A stretch of DNA of 64,000 nt from Ostreibacterium oceani (GCF_009362845.1 NZ_WHNW01000011.1:1-64000); one strand, 5' to 3'. Counted from the first letter of the stretch, positions 45,846-56,359 are shown. Notes: generated by a model not told the origin, from the sequence alone. Numbers and translations are program-made.

Positions 45846-46751
45846 ATGTCAGTTATGCCCGTTATGCCAGTTATGCCAGTTATGCCAGTTTCTGTGGTCA
45901 TGGTGTCTTATTATACGGGGCAAGTGTTGCAAGACAGTGTTGCGGCGTTACTGGCAGGCCGTCAGCAATTATTGCAAAACGCGGCGGGCGCAGCACTGCA
46001 GCTTATCATTGTCGATAATGGCAATGATGAAAAAACGCGTGCTTATTTGCACCAATTAGCCGCTGATAAACAGATTGACCTTCTCTCAGGGCAGGGCAAT
46101 ATTGGATTCGCAGCAGGCAGTAATTTAGGCGTATCACGCGCAAAACATGCGTGCTTATTATTAATTAATCCTGACTGTATCTTGCCGCCAGACGCATTGC
46201 TTAGCTTGTTGGCTAGACAGGCAGCGATGGACGCAACAACACTACTATCGCCTTGGATTGTTAATCGAAATGGCAGTGAGCAACGCGGTTTAAGGCGTAA
46301 TGTGTTGACGCCGATGGCGCTCGCCATCGAAATGCTAAAGCTCGATAAGCTATTGCCCAGCTTGCGGCATAAACGGTTTAATTTGGTGGGTCAGCCTGTG
46401 TCAGCGGAATTGCTGAGTATCCCTGTCTGTAGCGGCGCTTGTATGCTGATGCCGACGGCACTGTTTCATCGGTTAGGTGGATTTGATGAACGGTATTTTT
46501 TGCATGTTGAAGATATTGACTTTTGCCGACGGCTTGTGGAAAATGGCGGACGGATTTTATTAGATACGCGGGTTTCTATCACGCACGTCAAAGGAACAAG
46601 TAATGCAAGCAAGCGGCAAGTAGAGCGCCATAAACGGGATGGTTTTCGGTACTATTTCTCGCGCTATCATCCGTTGTTTTGGGTGAGTCCTTTGGGTTGG
46701 GGGCTACAACTCATGATAGAATTAAAGTATCGTCTTACACCGTCGGATTAA
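45846..46751 (+). CDS. Glycosyltransferase family 2, with repeated start codons
   Basis: 301 residues if the first ATG is used. The reading frame opens with a 9-bp repeat, giving five ATG codons (45846, 45855, 45864, 45873, 45882) in MSV-MPV-MPV order, before the true domain start VSVVMVSYY. Domain landmarks are LIIVDNGNDE, GQGNIGFAAGSNLG, LLINPDC and FLHVEDIDFCRRL, as in rhamnosyltransferase-like enzymes. It adds a sugar to the lipid-linked glycan exported by Wzm/Wzt. No clear RBS is present 3 bp after wzt. Confidence 0.85.
   Translation: MSVMPVMPVMPVMPVSVVMVSYYTGQVLQDSVAALLAGRQQLLQNAAGAALQLIIVDNGNDEKTRAYLHQLAADKQIDLLSGQGNIGFAAGSNLGVSRAKHACLLLINPDCILPPDALLSLLARQAAMDATTLLSPWIVNRNGSEQRGLRRNVLTPMALAIEMLKLDKLLPSLRHKRFNLVGQPVSAELLSIPVCSGACMLMPTALFHRLGGFDERYFLHVEDIDFCRRLVENGGRILLDTRVSITHVKGTSNASKRQVERHKRDGFRYYFSRYHPLFWVSPLGWGLQLMIELKYRLTPSD
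45851..45886. repeat. 9-bp repeat that multiplies the start codon
   Basis: Unit AGTTATGCC/CGTTATGCC in four copies at the 5' end of the glycosyltransferase gene; each carries an in-frame ATG. Confidence 0.9.
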
Positions 46752-46979
46752 ATCGTTGGGTTGATTACGCTGGGTGCTCAATTTAAAGGCAGTGCAAATG
46801 GGCGCAGTCAAATGGATAAATAGCTAGAAAAAAGATAGGCAAAGGTAAGTGAACGCAAATTAACGCAAACTAACGTAAATGGATAAAGCGGTGTGCAAAA
46901 TATGGTGTACAAAATATGGTGTGCAATGACCTCAGACGAAAAATGGATAAGAACATGTGGTGCTTCTTTGTCAGGTTGA

Positions 46980-48005
46980 ATGATTTTTATGCAATCAATA
47001 AAGACTAAATCTTTTGCGCTATTTGTCTTTGCAGGCATGATTGCTTGTCTGTTGCTTTGGGCGTTGCTTGCGGTTTTTTTTACGCCGTCTTATTTGGCGA
47101 CGCAATTGAAATTCACCGATTCTGGATTGGATTTTCAGTCGTTATCTCAACCGCTATCTCAGTCGCTATCTCAGCCGCTAAATGATAACAATATTCAGAA
47201 AGCCAACCCCTTAGCGTCCCAGCCAATACTGGATGCCAAGTCCCAAGCCGCGATTCATTTGCCGTTTGACAAAGCGAGACAGGCGTTTTTTTATGAGACG
47301 TTGGTGCTGCGATTTGCCAAAAAACACCCCTTGCAAACGTTTACGTTGTCTCTTTGGGGAAACGAAGCACATTCGCCTTATTCATCCAAAACGTTAACTA
47401 AGGCAAAAAACCTATCACCCGTTGAGATCCCGATTTTATACACGGATGGTTTGACTGCTCGTGTGCACCTAGAAAATTACGCCGAACAGTTAGCGCAGTT
47501 AGACCAGTTGGGCGGGATTCGTGCAATGACATTGGCCGCTGATGGCATCATTGCGCCTTATGAGTTGGCGGAAGTTATTTGGCAGCCCCGTGAGATACGC
47601 TGGTTTGATTTGCCTGCTTTATTGGTCAGTAAACATAGCCCGTTAAAGCCGCACCAGTTCATGATTAGCTACGCAGGTTTGCTGGGGTTGGTTTTTTTAT
47701 TGATATTAGTGGCGGCAAAACAGCTAAGCGCCAAAGCGTGGTGGGCTGTATTGGCGCTTTGTTGGGTGCTTTGGGATAATTGGCGCTGGATCACGTTACG
47801 TGACAGTATGCTGCCAGCGACGACGTGGCCAGTAGTGTTTGAGGCAACCTCTGAGCATCACGGGGTAGCAAGCGAGAAAAACGGATTGCAAACGATTGAG
47901 CCTGCGGTCGAGCCGCGTGGCGTCAGTGCCAATCCACAGGGGAGTATACCGCTACAGCAAGGTTCACAGCTACAGCCAAGGTTGCAGGAGGCGCCTGATG
48001 ATTGA
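46980..48005 (+). CDS. Membrane protein of unknown function in the glycan cluster
   Basis: 341 residues from ATG 46980 (or ATG 46989). One N-terminal membrane segment (about 11-34), a large periplasmic domain and two further segments (about 226-265). A 12-bp repeat gives SQPLSQSLSQPL near residues 53-67. The C-terminus is a Gln/Pro-rich cytoplasmic or periplasmic tail. No family was recognised. The last 8 bp overlap the next gene. The 228-bp gap before it holds 14-bp repeats (GTGTGCAAAATATG type, about 46890-46925). Confidence 0.65.
   Translation: MIFMQSIKTKSFALFVFAGMIACLLLWALLAVFFTPSYLATQLKFTDSGLDFQSLSQPLSQSLSQPLNDNNIQKANPLASQPILDAKSQAAIHLPFDKARQAFFYETLVLRFAKKHPLQTFTLSLWGNEAHSPYSSKTLTKAKNLSPVEIPILYTDGLTARVHLENYAEQLAQLDQLGGIRAMTLAADGIIAPYELAEVIWQPREIRWFDLPALLVSKHSPLKPHQFMISYAGLLGLVFLLILVAAKQLSAKAWWAVLALCWVLWDNWRWITLRDSMLPATTWPVVFEATSEHHGVASEKNGLQTIEPAVEPRGVSANPQGSIPLQQGSQLQPRLQEAPDD
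47136..47183. repeat. 12-bp repeat encoding SQPLSQSL
   Basis: Four degenerate copies of CAGTCGCTATCT within the membrane-protein gene. Confidence 0.85.
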
Positions 48006-49419
48006 GTTAATGGTTTTTTTAGCGGCGCAGACCCTCTTGGGCAGCGCTTTGGTTTTAGCTTGCCTCAAACGGCGTTATGGCTACGTATTTTTTGCGTTAG
48101 GATTGGGTGTGCTGCTGGGCATAGTTGCCAACCTGGGCTTGATTAGTTTTTACCAAACCATCCGCAGTGATTGGCAATGGGCAGAGATTGCTGGCTTGAA
48201 TGTATTATTGGCGCTGCCAATTCTGTGGTTTTTTCGCGCCAAAAATTGCACGCTAGAGGAATTACGCTTAGAAAAAGCACCGAGTAACCTGTCGCGATTT
48301 ATATTTACGCTATTGCTGGGCTATTTGTTAATTCGTCTTGGGCTGTCTGTCTTTGATTATGGTCGTGAGATAACGGCGCTGACGGATTTGTCCCCGCATT
48401 TGTCCCCGCATTTGGGCAGTATTCGTCTTTTTGACCATCCAAGTAACGTTAAGGGTGACGCGCCTTTTTACGTAACGGAGATGGGAAAAATGTTCTTGGA
48501 TTTATATACGCAATCTATTCAACGCGCAGGAATGGCGCCGCTACAAACCAGTGTTAATAGCCTGTTACTGTATTGGTTTATGATGATGGTTGGTATGGGG
48601 CTGATGGTTTATGGTGGCTTGCGATATTTGGGTGCGCCACCGTTACTTGCGCTAACCGCGATCTATTTGTTGGTATCTTTGCCCGTGTTAACACCGATGC
48701 TGATGACGATATCGCCCTCAATATCACTTTCATCAGAGAAAATACACGCTCAAATAGGTGGTTATGGGGCAATCGCAATGATGGTGCAAGTCGCTTTGAC
48801 AATCGGGGTTGCGATTTTTTTGACCTATCGCGAGCGACGGTTTATGATGCTCGTGGTGGTTTTGCTACTGTTGGGCTTGGCTTATTTGCATGCTACGCTG
48901 TTTTGGGTGCCTGTTATTGCGATGATTTTTTTTGCTTTATTGGGTAATTTAGGCGGTAGTGTGGCAACAACGGTATTGCTTATTTTACTGTATGCGTTAG
49001 GTATTGTCACTCAGACAACTGGTGCGATGATAGGGGATTTTATGGCGCTTGATACAGGCTGGAACTCGGGCTGGAATCCATCGAGTCTATCGCATGACCT
49101 ACGTGCCCTCGCGAATGTGTTATGGCATAGTCAATGGGGCTGGTTATTGCTTGCAGTGGGTGTTACGTTGTTATTTTTGCCGCGTGCAAAAAACCAACTT
49201 GCTTACCAGGGGCTATGGTTATTAAGTGTCGCTGGGGCGGTGGCTTGGATTGTCATTGTCGTGATGGCCTCATTAACGACCCCGTCACTGTTGTCTCAGT
49301 CGTCGGCTTTGTCTGTTTGGTCGATTATCCAGTTGCCAGCGCAGTTTGCCGTGTTGTTGGGACTGCTGCCAGTCTGTTTGTATCTTATTTTAGATCGCGA
49401 TCCCCATTCGTTAGCGTAA
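47998..49419 (+). CDS. Polytopic membrane protein, possible GT-C-like or glycan-processing protein
   Basis: 473 residues from ATG 47998, which has a perfect AGGAGG seven bases upstream; longer in-frame starts lie inside the previous gene. About 11 membrane segments. The first sizeable loop has DYGREITALTDL, then FDHPSNVKGDAPFYVTEM, an acidic region that could be catalytic, as in membrane glycosyltransferases, but no named family is recognised. A 12-bp duplication gives SPHLSPHLG. Coupled to the preceding membrane protein and last gene of the glycan cluster. Confidence 0.65.
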   Translation: MIELMVFLAAQTLLGSALVLACLKRRYGYVFFALGLGVLLGIVANLGLISFYQTIRSDWQWAEIAGLNVLLALPILWFFRAKNCTLEELRLEKAPSNLSRFIFTLLLGYLLIRLGLSVFDYGREITALTDLSPHLSPHLGSIRLFDHPSNVKGDAPFYVTEMGKMFLDLYTQSIQRAGMAPLQTSVNSLLLYWFMMMVGMGLMVYGGLRYLGAPPLLALTAIYLLVSLPVLTPMLMTISPSISLSSEKIHAQIGGYGAIAMMVQVALTIGVAIFLTYRERRFMMLVVVLLLLGLAYLHATLFWVPVIAMIFFALLGNLGGSVATTVLLILLYALGIVTQTTGAMIGDFMALDTGWNSGWNPSSLSHDLRALANVLWHSQWGWLLLAVGVTLLFLPRAKNQLAYQGLWLLSVAGAVAWIVIVVMASLTTPSLLSQSSALSVWSIIQLPAQFAVLLGLLPVCLYLILDRDPHSLA

Positions 49420-49496
49420 TGTCATGCGATTGTCCGCAAAACTTAGGCACGGCGATTAGGCGCGAGAATTACATGACAGTTAACTAGAAAAACGTG

Positions 49497-50432
49497 TTAG
49501 ATTCGTTCATTTGGCGCGGTGTGTTGATACAAACAGGTCAGTAATGCGCTAAGGGTTGGTGTGATTTGTTTGTTCTTATGAATCATGACGCCAAGCGAGC
49601 GGGTGGGTGGGTGCGCTGATGATTGCGCTAATGATTGCGTTGATAGTTGTGAAGCCAAGCCAGACGCTAGCGGATGGGCAATGAGTTTATGACTTTTCAT
49701 AATGGCAGGCAATACAGACCAACCCAAGCCCGCCTCGACCATCACTTTGATGGTCTCTAAATAATTGGTCGTAAAGGCAATTCGGCATTGTAGTTCATTG
49801 GATTTTAAAACATCATCGATAATTCGGCGGGTGAACGTCCCTTCGTCAGGTAAAATAGCAGGGTATTGGCATAGCGTGGCTAAATCAAGGTGCTTTTGTG
49901 TCGCCAACGGGTGAGATTTCCCTAGCATCATCATCAGCGTATCAGACCATAGTGGTGTGATGTCGAGCTGGTTGTCAGCGGTTGTGGGCAAGGTGGCTAT
50001 GGCAATATCTGCGCTACCGTGGATAACGGCTTGATGGGCAACTTCTGAATCAGTAAAATGCATGTCGAGCTGCGCATCAGGGTAAGTCGTGACAAACTGT
50101 TGTAGCATATTAGGCAAGCGGTACAAGCCGATATGGTGACTGGTGGCAATGCGAAGTTTACCACGAATGGGGTTGTCAGACTCCCCCGTTAAATCGCGTA
50201 AATGCTCCATCTTGTCTAAGATAAGCTGCGCCTCGGGGAGTAATTTTTGCCCTGTTTCGCTGAGCATAATTCGTTGTCCAAGGCGTTCAAATAATACTGT
50301 ATCTAACGTCGATTCTAAGGTTGAAATGCGTTTGCTAATGGCGGGCTGTGTGATATGTAGCGCCTGGGCAGCTTTGGAGAAAGAGCGGTATTCTGCGACC
50401 TTAACAAAGGCTTGTAGTTGAGCGAAATCCAT
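49497..50432 (-). CDS. LysR-family transcriptional regulator next to leuC
   Basis: 311 residues. Helix-turn-helix FVKVAEYRSFSKAAQALHI and TQPAISKRISTLE, then the effector domain. A Ser/Gln/Ala-rich insert near residues 264-280 (SQLSTQSLAQSSAH) comes from an imperfect 12-bp repeat. It is divergent from leuC, as is a LysR gene beside leuCD in Pseudomonas aeruginosa (from memory), so it may govern leucine synthesis. Confidence 0.88.
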   Translation of the reverse strand: MDFAQLQAFVKVAEYRSFSKAAQALHITQPAISKRISTLESTLDTVLFERLGQRIMLSETGQKLLPEAQLILDKMEHLRDLTGESDNPIRGKLRIATSHHIGLYRLPNMLQQFVTTYPDAQLDMHFTDSEVAHQAVIHGSADIAIATLPTTADNQLDITPLWSDTLMMMLGKSHPLATQKHLDLATLCQYPAILPDEGTFTRRIIDDVLKSNELQCRIAFTTNYLETIKVMVEAGLGWSVLPAIMKSHKLIAHPLASGLASQLSTQSLAQSSAHPPTRSLGVMIHKNKQITPTLSALLTCLYQHTAPNERI

Positions 50433-50572
50433 GATGATAATTTAGCAAATAACCAAAAGGAATGCAATGAATAAAAATTATGAATTTGAGTTATTTTTAG
50501 GTTTTGCTACACTGGTAGGTAATTCAGCAGATTAGCGCGCTCAGCGGATGGGTATTTGGGTGGCGCGTTTGC

Positions 50573-50617
50573 AAAAAATCTGCGAACAAATCTGCAAAAA
50601 ATCTGCAAAAAATCTGC
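50573..50617. repeat. 11-bp tandem repeat upstream of leuC
   Basis: AAAAAATCTGC in three exact copies plus one 12-bp variant, 50 bp before the leuC start. Confidence 0.93.
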
Positions 50618-50667
50618 ATAACAGGCCAGTATACTGGGCCGACATAATACGTAAAAGAGGTGATGAA

Positions 50668-52080
50668 ATGGGGCAAACATTATACGACAAAATTTGGCAG
50701 CGCCATGCGGTTAGGACAGAAAATGATGGCACGGTGTTGCTGTATGTTGACCGACATTTGGTGCACGAGGTCACCTCTCCGCAAGCATTTGAAGGCCTCA
50801 AGTTGACCAAACGCCAGCTGTGGCGAACCGAAGCGATATTAGCGGTGCCTGATCACAATGTGCCGACAGATAATCGCAGTGCAGGGGTTGCAGGTATCGC
50901 AGACCCAATATCCAAGTTACAAGTCACCACGCTAGATAAAAACTGCCAAGACTTCAAGGTAAACGCCTTTTCAATGACCGATACCCGCCAAGGTATTGTG
51001 CATGTCGTTGGGCCCGAGCAGGGGGCGACCTTGCCAGGAATGACGGTGGTCTGTGGTGATTCGCATACCGCGACGCATGGGGCATTTGGCGCATTGGCGT
51101 TTGGTATCGGTACCTCCGAAGTCGAACACGTCATGGCAACCCAAACCCTAACACAGAAAAAAACGAAAACGTTTCGCATTAATGTCGAAGGACAATTGCA
51201 GCCAGGTGTCTATGCCAAAGATATTGTGCTGGCGATTATCCGCCATATTGGGACGGCAGGTGGAACAGGCTATACGCTGGAATTTGCGGGTTCTGCGATT
51301 CGCAATTTGTCGATGGAAGGTCGCATGACGGTTTGCAATATGGCGATTGAGGCGGGTGCGCGTGCGGGATTAATTGGCGTTGATGAGAAAACCATCGCGT
51401 ATGTCAAAGGCCGTCCATTCGCACCCAGTGGTGAATTATGGGACAAAGCGGTTGGTTATTGGCAAACGCTACACAGTGATGACGATGCGGCTTTCGATAA
51501 AGAAGTAACGCTACAGGCGGCCGATATCGCGCCGCAAGTTTCTTGGGGGACATCGCCCGAAATGGTGGTGGATGTGACGCAACAAGTGCCTAAGCCAAGT
51601 GATTTTGCGGATAAAGTCAAAGTACAGGCCGCCGAGAACGCGCTGAAATATATGGGGCTCACAGGTGGTGAACCGATAACGAGTATTGCGTTGGATCGCG
51701 TGTTTATTGGATCGTGTACGAATTCTCGAATTGAAGATTTACGCGAGGCTGCCAAAGTCGCCAAAGGCAAAAAAGTTGCCAGCACTATCAAACAGGCGAT
51801 GGTTGTGCCTGGTTCTGGCTTGGTCAAGCAACAAGCCGAAATCGAAGGCCTAGACAAAATTTTTATCGACGCGGGGTTTGAGTGGCGTGACCCTGGGTGT
51901 TCAATGTGTTTGGCGATGAATGCAGATAAATTGCTACCAGGTGAGCATTGTGCATCCACGTCTAATCGAAATTTTGAAGGTCGCCAAGGTAACGGCGGGC
52001 GTACGCATTTGGTCTCACCCGCGATGGCGGCGGCAGCGGCGATTGCGGGACATTTTGTTGACATTAGAGAATGGCTTTAG
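50668..52080 (+). CDS. leuC: 3-isopropylmalate dehydratase large subunit
   Basis: 470 residues from ATG 50668, chosen for RBS AGAGG and the usual [13 protein letters not shown] start; longer frames only translate the upstream repeat. The Fe-S cluster cysteines are in [13 protein letters not shown] and [11 protein letters not shown], and the active-site stretch [20 protein letters not shown] is intact. It isomerises 2-isopropylmalate to 3-isopropylmalate with LeuD, the second leucine step. Confidence 0.97.
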   Translation: MGQTLYDKIWQRHAVRTENDGTVLLYVDRHLVHEVTSPQAFEGLKLTKRQLWRTEAILAVPDHNVPTDNRSAGVAGIADPISKLQVTTLDKNCQDFKVNAFSMTDTRQGIVHVVGPEQGATLPGMTVVCGDSHTATHGAFGALAFGIGTSEVEHVMATQTLTQKKTKTFRINVEGQLQPGVYAKDIVLAIIRHIGTAGGTGYTLEFAGSAIRNLSMEGRMTVCNMAIEAGARAGLIGVDEKTIAYVKGRPFAPSGELWDKAVGYWQTLHSDDDAAFDKEVTLQAADIAPQVSWGTSPEMVVDVTQQVPKPSDFADKVKVQAAENALKYMGLTGGEPITSIALDRVFIGSCTNSRIEDLREAAKVAKGKKVASTIKQAMVVPGSGLVKQQAEIEGLDKIFIDAGFEWRDPGCSMCLAMNADKLLPGEHCASTSNRNFEGRQGNGGRTHLVSPAMAAAAAIAGHFVDIREWL

Positions 52081-52092
52081 GGCGGAGTTAAT

Positions 52093-52740
52093 ATGAAAGC
52101 ATTTACAATAGAAACGGGGTTGATTGCCCCGCTTAACCGTTCGAACGTCGATACGGATGCAATTATCCCCAAACAATTTTTAAAATCCATCAAGCGCAGT
52201 GGGTTTGGTGTCAATTTATTTGACGAATGGCGTTATTTGGACGAAGGACAGCCGCATGCAGACAATAGCCAGCGTCCGAAAAATCCTGATTTTGTGTTAA
52301 ATAATCCATTGTATCAAGCGGCGACGATTTTATTGGCGCGTGAAAATTTTGGCTGCGGTTCGTCACGCGAACACGCCGTATGGGCGCTAGAAGACTATGG
52401 TTTTCGCGCTGTTATTGCCCCGAGTTTTGCGGATATTTTTTATAATAATTGTTTTAAAAACGGCGTGTTGCCGATTGTGTTGCCGTTTGATGTGGTGGAG
52501 TCGCTGTTTGCTTTGTCTGATGGCACCGCAGTAAAAGCAACCATTGATTTGGCCAAACAAACCGTCTGTGTTGAGAATGAAGTTTATCCTTTTGATATTG
52601 ATAGTTTTCGCAAAGATTGCTTGCTCAAAGGGTTGGATGCTATTGGGCTAACGCTACAATATGCTGACGAAATCAAAGCATTTGAAGCAGATTATCGCAA
52701 AGCTTGCCCGTGGATTTTTGCATCAAACCCACAGAACTAA
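52093..52740 (+). CDS. leuD: 3-isopropylmalate dehydratase small subunit
   Basis: 215 residues. [20 protein letters not shown] and [16 protein letters not shown] are diagnostic of LeuD, the swivelling subunit that completes the aconitase-like site with LeuC. Starts 12 bp after leuC. Confidence 0.97.
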   Translation: MKAFTIETGLIAPLNRSNVDTDAIIPKQFLKSIKRSGFGVNLFDEWRYLDEGQPHADNSQRPKNPDFVLNNPLYQAATILLARENFGCGSSREHAVWALEDYGFRAVIAPSFADIFYNNCFKNGVLPIVLPFDVVESLFALSDGTAVKATIDLAKQTVCVENEVYPFDIDSFRKDCLLKGLDAIGLTLQYADEIKAFEADYRKACPWIFASNPQN

Positions 52741-52770
52741 CTCGTCTTAATAATAGAACAGAGGATTTTA

Positions 52771-53403
52771 ATGAAATTAATTATCGGCAACAAAAATTAC
52801 TCCTCGTGGTCATTGCGTCCGTGGTTACTGATGGCATATCATGGGCTGGATTTTGAAACGGTATTGATCCCCCTTTACTCAGCCGAGATGCCAGCGTTGA
52901 TGGCAAAATACTGTCCGTCAAAAAAAGTACCCACACTACACGATGGCGCGTTAATTGTGAGCGATTCGCTAGCGATATGCGAATATATTTCAGAGAAATA
53001 TTTATCGAATAACGGTTGGCCAAGCGATATTGAAACCAGAGCAAAAGCTCGTGCGTTAGCCGCTGAAATGCACTCAGGCTTTTTTCAGATTCGCACTCAG
53101 ATGCCAATGGACATTCGCGAAAAGCATAAAACCTACGATGCCAGTGATAACGCGTTGTTTGCTGAAATCGCACGCATAGATGCCATTTGGTCACAAGCGG
53201 TCGACGATGAATTTTTATGCGGGTCATTTGGCATTGCCGATTGTATGTTTGCCCCTGTTGCCTTTCGTTTTCAAACGTATGATGTGGCATTGTCAGCGCC
53301 CGCTAAACGTTATCAGAAAGCCTTGCTCGCACTGCCTGCCATGCAGGCATGGCAAGACGCAGCACTTTTGGAAACCATGATAATAAAAAATTTAAATATT
53401 TGA
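52771..53403 (+). CDS. Glutathione S-transferase family protein
   Basis: 210 residues. Thioredoxin-like N-terminus (NKNYSSWSLRPWLLMAYHG with the likely catalytic Ser, then SKKVPTLHDGALIVSDSLAI for glutathione binding) and a helical C-terminal domain. It sits between leuD and leuB, where pseudomonads carry a methyltransferase gene (from memory). A detoxification role is typical but the substrate is unknown. RBS AGAGGA. Confidence 0.87.
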   Translation: MKLIIGNKNYSSWSLRPWLLMAYHGLDFETVLIPLYSAEMPALMAKYCPSKKVPTLHDGALIVSDSLAICEYISEKYLSNNGWPSDIETRAKARALAAEMHSGFFQIRTQMPMDIREKHKTYDASDNALFAEIARIDAIWSQAVDDEFLCGSFGIADCMFAPVAFRFQTYDVALSAPAKRYQKALLALPAMQAWQDAALLETMIIKNLNI

Positions 53404-53410
53404 TAAAATT

Positions 53411-53932
53411 ATGAAAATATTATCTATTAACTCGGTTAAAAAAGAATTATTGGAGATAAAAGAGACGTTTCTTTTCTTTTGTATCCCTATCATGGGAACA
53501 AGTATTATGCTGTATTTAACGAATGAGTTTAATTTTGAAAAGGTAATATGGTTTTTAAATAATTTTTCAATGTCTATTATATCCTTATTGTTATTGTCCA
53601 TAATATTTTTTGTATCCTTTCTGGTGTTTCTTTTTTATTATGATTTGTTTAACAGAGTAAGAACTAGGTTCGTTAGATGGGTTGCTATTGCTAAAGAAAT
53701 TAGCCTAATAGCATGCTTTATCTATATCGTTTTTTTTGCGGCTGCATTGTTTTTTAAGTCTGATGAGATTAGCGGGATATTAAAATTATTGTCAGCTACT
53801 GTTTTTGTTTGGTTTATTGCCATTTTGCTTCAATCTTTAATGGGATGTTTGAAAGAAAAGGATAGGTGTTTGGCATTTTCATCGCTAGTTATTGTGTTTT
53901 TAGCATCCTTTCTTCATTATGTGTTAACGTAG
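53411..53932 (+). CDS. Small membrane protein of unknown function, AT-rich
   Basis: 173 residues with about four hydrophobic segments (residues about 20-37, 48-75, 90-112, 118-138) and a short Cys/Lys loop, then a last segment. It is much richer in A and T than its neighbours and uses Lys, Ile and Phe heavily, unlike the leu genes on either side. It begins 7 bp after the GST gene without a good RBS. No family recognised. The composition suggests recent acquisition into the leu operon. Confidence 0.6.
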   Translation: MKILSINSVKKELLEIKETFLFFCIPIMGTSIMLYLTNEFNFEKVIWFLNNFSMSIISLLLLSIIFFVSFLVFLFYYDLFNRVRTRFVRWVAIAKEISLIACFIYIVFFAAALFFKSDEISGILKLLSATVFVWFIAILLQSLMGCLKEKDRCLAFSSLVIVFLASFLHYVLT

Positions 53933-53976
53933 CAGAATTAATTGAATTTTTGTAATAAAATTGTAGGAATTAAACC

Positions 53977-55065
53977 ATGACAAAAAAAATATTATTATTG
54001 CCAGGTGATGGCGTTGGACCTGAGATTGTTAAGCAAGCGGAAAACGTGTTACGCTATTTGATTGATAGTGGGCAGCTTGATGCGACGTTAGAGACGGCAT
54101 TAATCGGTGGCGCGGGTTATGATGCCGCTGGCGTCCCGTTACCTGAGGAAACCATAACCCAAGCACAACGTGCCGATGCGATTTTATTGGGCGCGATTGG
54201 CGGACCAAAATACGATACACTGGCGCGTGATTTGCGGCCAGAGCGTGGTTTGCTGGGTATCCGTAATGCGTTAGGACTATTTGCGAATTTGCGGCCTGCA
54301 ATCTTGTTTCCGCAATTGGCGGCCGCATCGAGCTTAAAGCCTGAATTAGTCGCAGGGCTTGATTTAATGATTGTGCGTGAATTAACAGGCGGTATTTATT
54401 TTGGCCAGCCACGCGGTATTGAAACGCGCGAGGTAAGTGGCAGTAATGAAAAAGTCGGCTATAACACCATGGTGTATAGCGAATCAGAAATTGCGCGTAT
54501 TATGAAGGTCGCCTTTGATATTGCCGAAAAACGAGACGGACGCTTGTGTTCGGTTGACAAAGCTAATGTGTTAGAGGTCTCTGAATTATGGCGCGAAGGG
54601 GCTGAGGCCGTTGGTCAGTCTTACCCTAATGTGGCGCTATCGCACCTCTATGTGGACAATGCCGCGATGCAATTGGTGCGCGCGCCTAAGCAGTTTGATG
54701 TGATGGTGACCAGTAATTTATTTGGGGATATTTTGTCAGATTGTGCCGCGATGCTGACAGGCTCGATTGGTATGTTGCCATCGGCGTCGTTTGATGAACA
54801 AGGCAAAGGGCTTTATGAGCCAGTGCATGGCTCCGCCCCCGATATTGCCGGCCAAGACAAGGCCAATCCGTTGGCCACTATTTTGTCGGTAGAGATGTTA
54901 TTGCGTTATACGCTGAATGAGGCAACACTCGCTGATCAAATCAACCAAGCGGTTAATCAAGTACTCGACCAAGGCTATCGAACGGCTGATATTATGAGTG
55001 ACGGGATGACGTTGGTGGGCTGTGAGGCAATGGGCGAGCAAGTGTTAGCCGCGTTACGTCGTTAA
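53977..55065 (+). CDS. leuB: 3-isopropylmalate dehydrogenase
   Basis: 362 residues. [41 protein letters not shown], the NAD/substrate stretch [19 protein letters not shown] and [15 protein letters not shown] are clear. It oxidises and decarboxylates 3-isopropylmalate to 2-ketoisocaproate. RBS AGGA. Its stop is duplicated in a 15-bp repeat. Confidence 0.97.
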   Translation: MTKKILLLPGDGVGPEIVKQAENVLRYLIDSGQLDATLETALIGGAGYDAAGVPLPEETITQAQRADAILLGAIGGPKYDTLARDLRPERGLLGIRNALGLFANLRPAILFPQLAAASSLKPELVAGLDLMIVRELTGGIYFGQPRGIETREVSGSNEKVGYNTMVYSESEIARIMKVAFDIAEKRDGRLCSVDKANVLEVSELWREGAEAVGQSYPNVALSHLYVDNAAMQLVRAPKQFDVMVTSNLFGDILSDCAAMLTGSIGMLPSASFDEQGKGLYEPVHGSAPDIAGQDKANPLATILSVEMLLRYTLNEATLADQINQAVNQVLDQGYRTADIMSDGMTLVGCEAMGEQVLAALRR

Positions 55066-55083
55066 CCATTACGGCGTTAACCT
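55054..55083. repeat. 15-bp stop-spanning duplication after leuB
   Basis: TTACGTCGTTAACCA then TTACGGCGTTAACCT; the leuB TAA (55063-55065) recurs 15 bp on, in frame. Confidence 0.8.
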
Positions 55084-55151
55084 AGCACGCTTTTAGCGAA
55101 CTTTAATATAATTAATCAATAAGTTATTACAAGAATAAGCGAGTGAAATAG

Positions 55152-56279
55152 ATGAGTAAAATAAAACGAGTAGGGTTAGTGGGTTGGCGTGGCATGGTGG
55201 GTTCTGTGCTGCTGGATAGAATGTGCGCAGAAAATGATTTTGCACAAATTGATGAGCCTGTATTTTTTACGACGTCTCAAGCGGGCCAAGCAGCCCCTGA
55301 TGTGGGTAAACCCGTGCCAGTGTTACAAGATGCGAATGATATCGCAACACTAAAAACCATGGATGTCATTATTACCTGTCAAGGCGGTGATTATACCCAA
55401 GCCATTTATCCGCAATTACGCCAAGCAGGTTGGCAAGGGTATTGGATCGATGCGGCCTCTAGCTTGCGCATGGATGATGAGGCGGTTATTATTTTAGACC
55501 CTGTGAATCATTCCGTGATTGACACGGCGATGGCAGACGGTAAAACAACGTTTGTTGGTGGTAATTGCACGGTTTCATTAATGTTAATGGCGTTGGGCGG
55601 GTTATTCAAAGCCGATGCGATTGAGTGGATGACATCAATGACGTATCAAGCGGCATCGGGCGGTGGTGCGCGCCATATGCGCGAATTAATTACGCAAATG
55701 GGACTGATTCGTGATGAAGTCGCCAACGAGCTTGCCGACCCTGCCAGTGCGATTTTAGATATTGACAGAAAAGTCGCCGATATTATTGCTTCAGGCAAAT
55801 TGCCCGTGGATAATTTTGGCGTGCCATTAGCAGGTTCGTTGATTCCGTGGATTGATACGGCGCTGGATAACGGGCAAAGCCGTGAAGAGTGGAAAGCCAT
55901 GGCCGAGACGAATAAAATTTTAGGGCGCATGGCTAACCCGATTGCAATCGATGGTACTTGTGTACGGATTGGCGCGATGCGTTGCCATAGTCAGGCCTTT
56001 ACGATTAAGCTAAAACAAGCCATACCATTAGACGAAATTGAGCAAATGCTCGCGGCTGCCAACGATTGGGTGCGTGTCATTCCGAACGAACGCGACATCA
56101 CTGCGCGCGAGTTATCACCCGTTAAAGTCACAGGCAATTTGCATGTGCCCGTGGGGCGGTTGCGCAAAATGAATTTGGGTGATACGTATTTAAACGCCTT
56201 TAGTGTGGGTGATCAGTTGTTATGGGGTGCGGCAGAGCCGTTACGTCGTATGTTGCGGATTATCTTAGAGAGTCGCTGA
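55152..56279 (+). CDS. asd: Aspartate-semialdehyde dehydrogenase
   Basis: 375 residues. [29 protein letters not shown]-type sequence, the catalytic Cys in [16 protein letters not shown] and [11 protein letters not shown] identify Asd of the gammaproteobacterial type. It makes aspartate semialdehyde for lysine, threonine and methionine and for diaminopimelate. It follows leuB as in Pseudomonas. The stop opens a 14-bp tandem array. Confidence 0.97.
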   Translation: MSKIKRVGLVGWRGMVGSVLLDRMCAENDFAQIDEPVFFTTSQAGQAAPDVGKPVPVLQDANDIATLKTMDVIITCQGGDYTQAIYPQLRQAGWQGYWIDAASSLRMDDEAVIILDPVNHSVIDTAMADGKTTFVGGNCTVSLMLMALGGLFKADAIEWMTSMTYQAASGGGARHMRELITQMGLIRDEVANELADPASAILDIDRKVADIIASGKLPVDNFGVPLAGSLIPWIDTALDNGQSREEWKAMAETNKILGRMANPIAIDGTCVRIGAMRCHSQAFTIKLKQAIPLDEIEQMLAAANDWVRVIPNERDITARELSPVKVTGNLHVPVGRLRKMNLGDTYLNAFSVGDQLLWGAAEPLRRMLRIILESR

Positions 56280-56359
56280 TTGAACACCACTGATTGAACA
56301 CCGCTGATTGAACACCACTGATTGAACACCACTGATTGAACACCACTGATTGAACACCA
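56276..56359. repeat. 14-bp stop-spanning tandem array, six copies
   Basis: Unit CTGATTGAACACCA starts with the asd stop (TGA 56277-56279) and repeats six times, one copy with a single change. Confidence 0.96.

Noticed and set aside
47896-47997. Longer N-terminus of the second glycan membrane protein
   Set aside because: It lies inside the previous gene in another frame; AGGAGG marks ATG 47998 as the start.
50548-50667. Extended N-terminus of LeuC
   Set aside because: The extra residues translate the AAAAAATCTGC repeat; the ATG at 50668 has the RBS and the conserved protein start.
56276-56359. Possible CRISPR array
   Set aside because: Units of 14 bp are contiguous with no unique spacers, as in the other arrays here.
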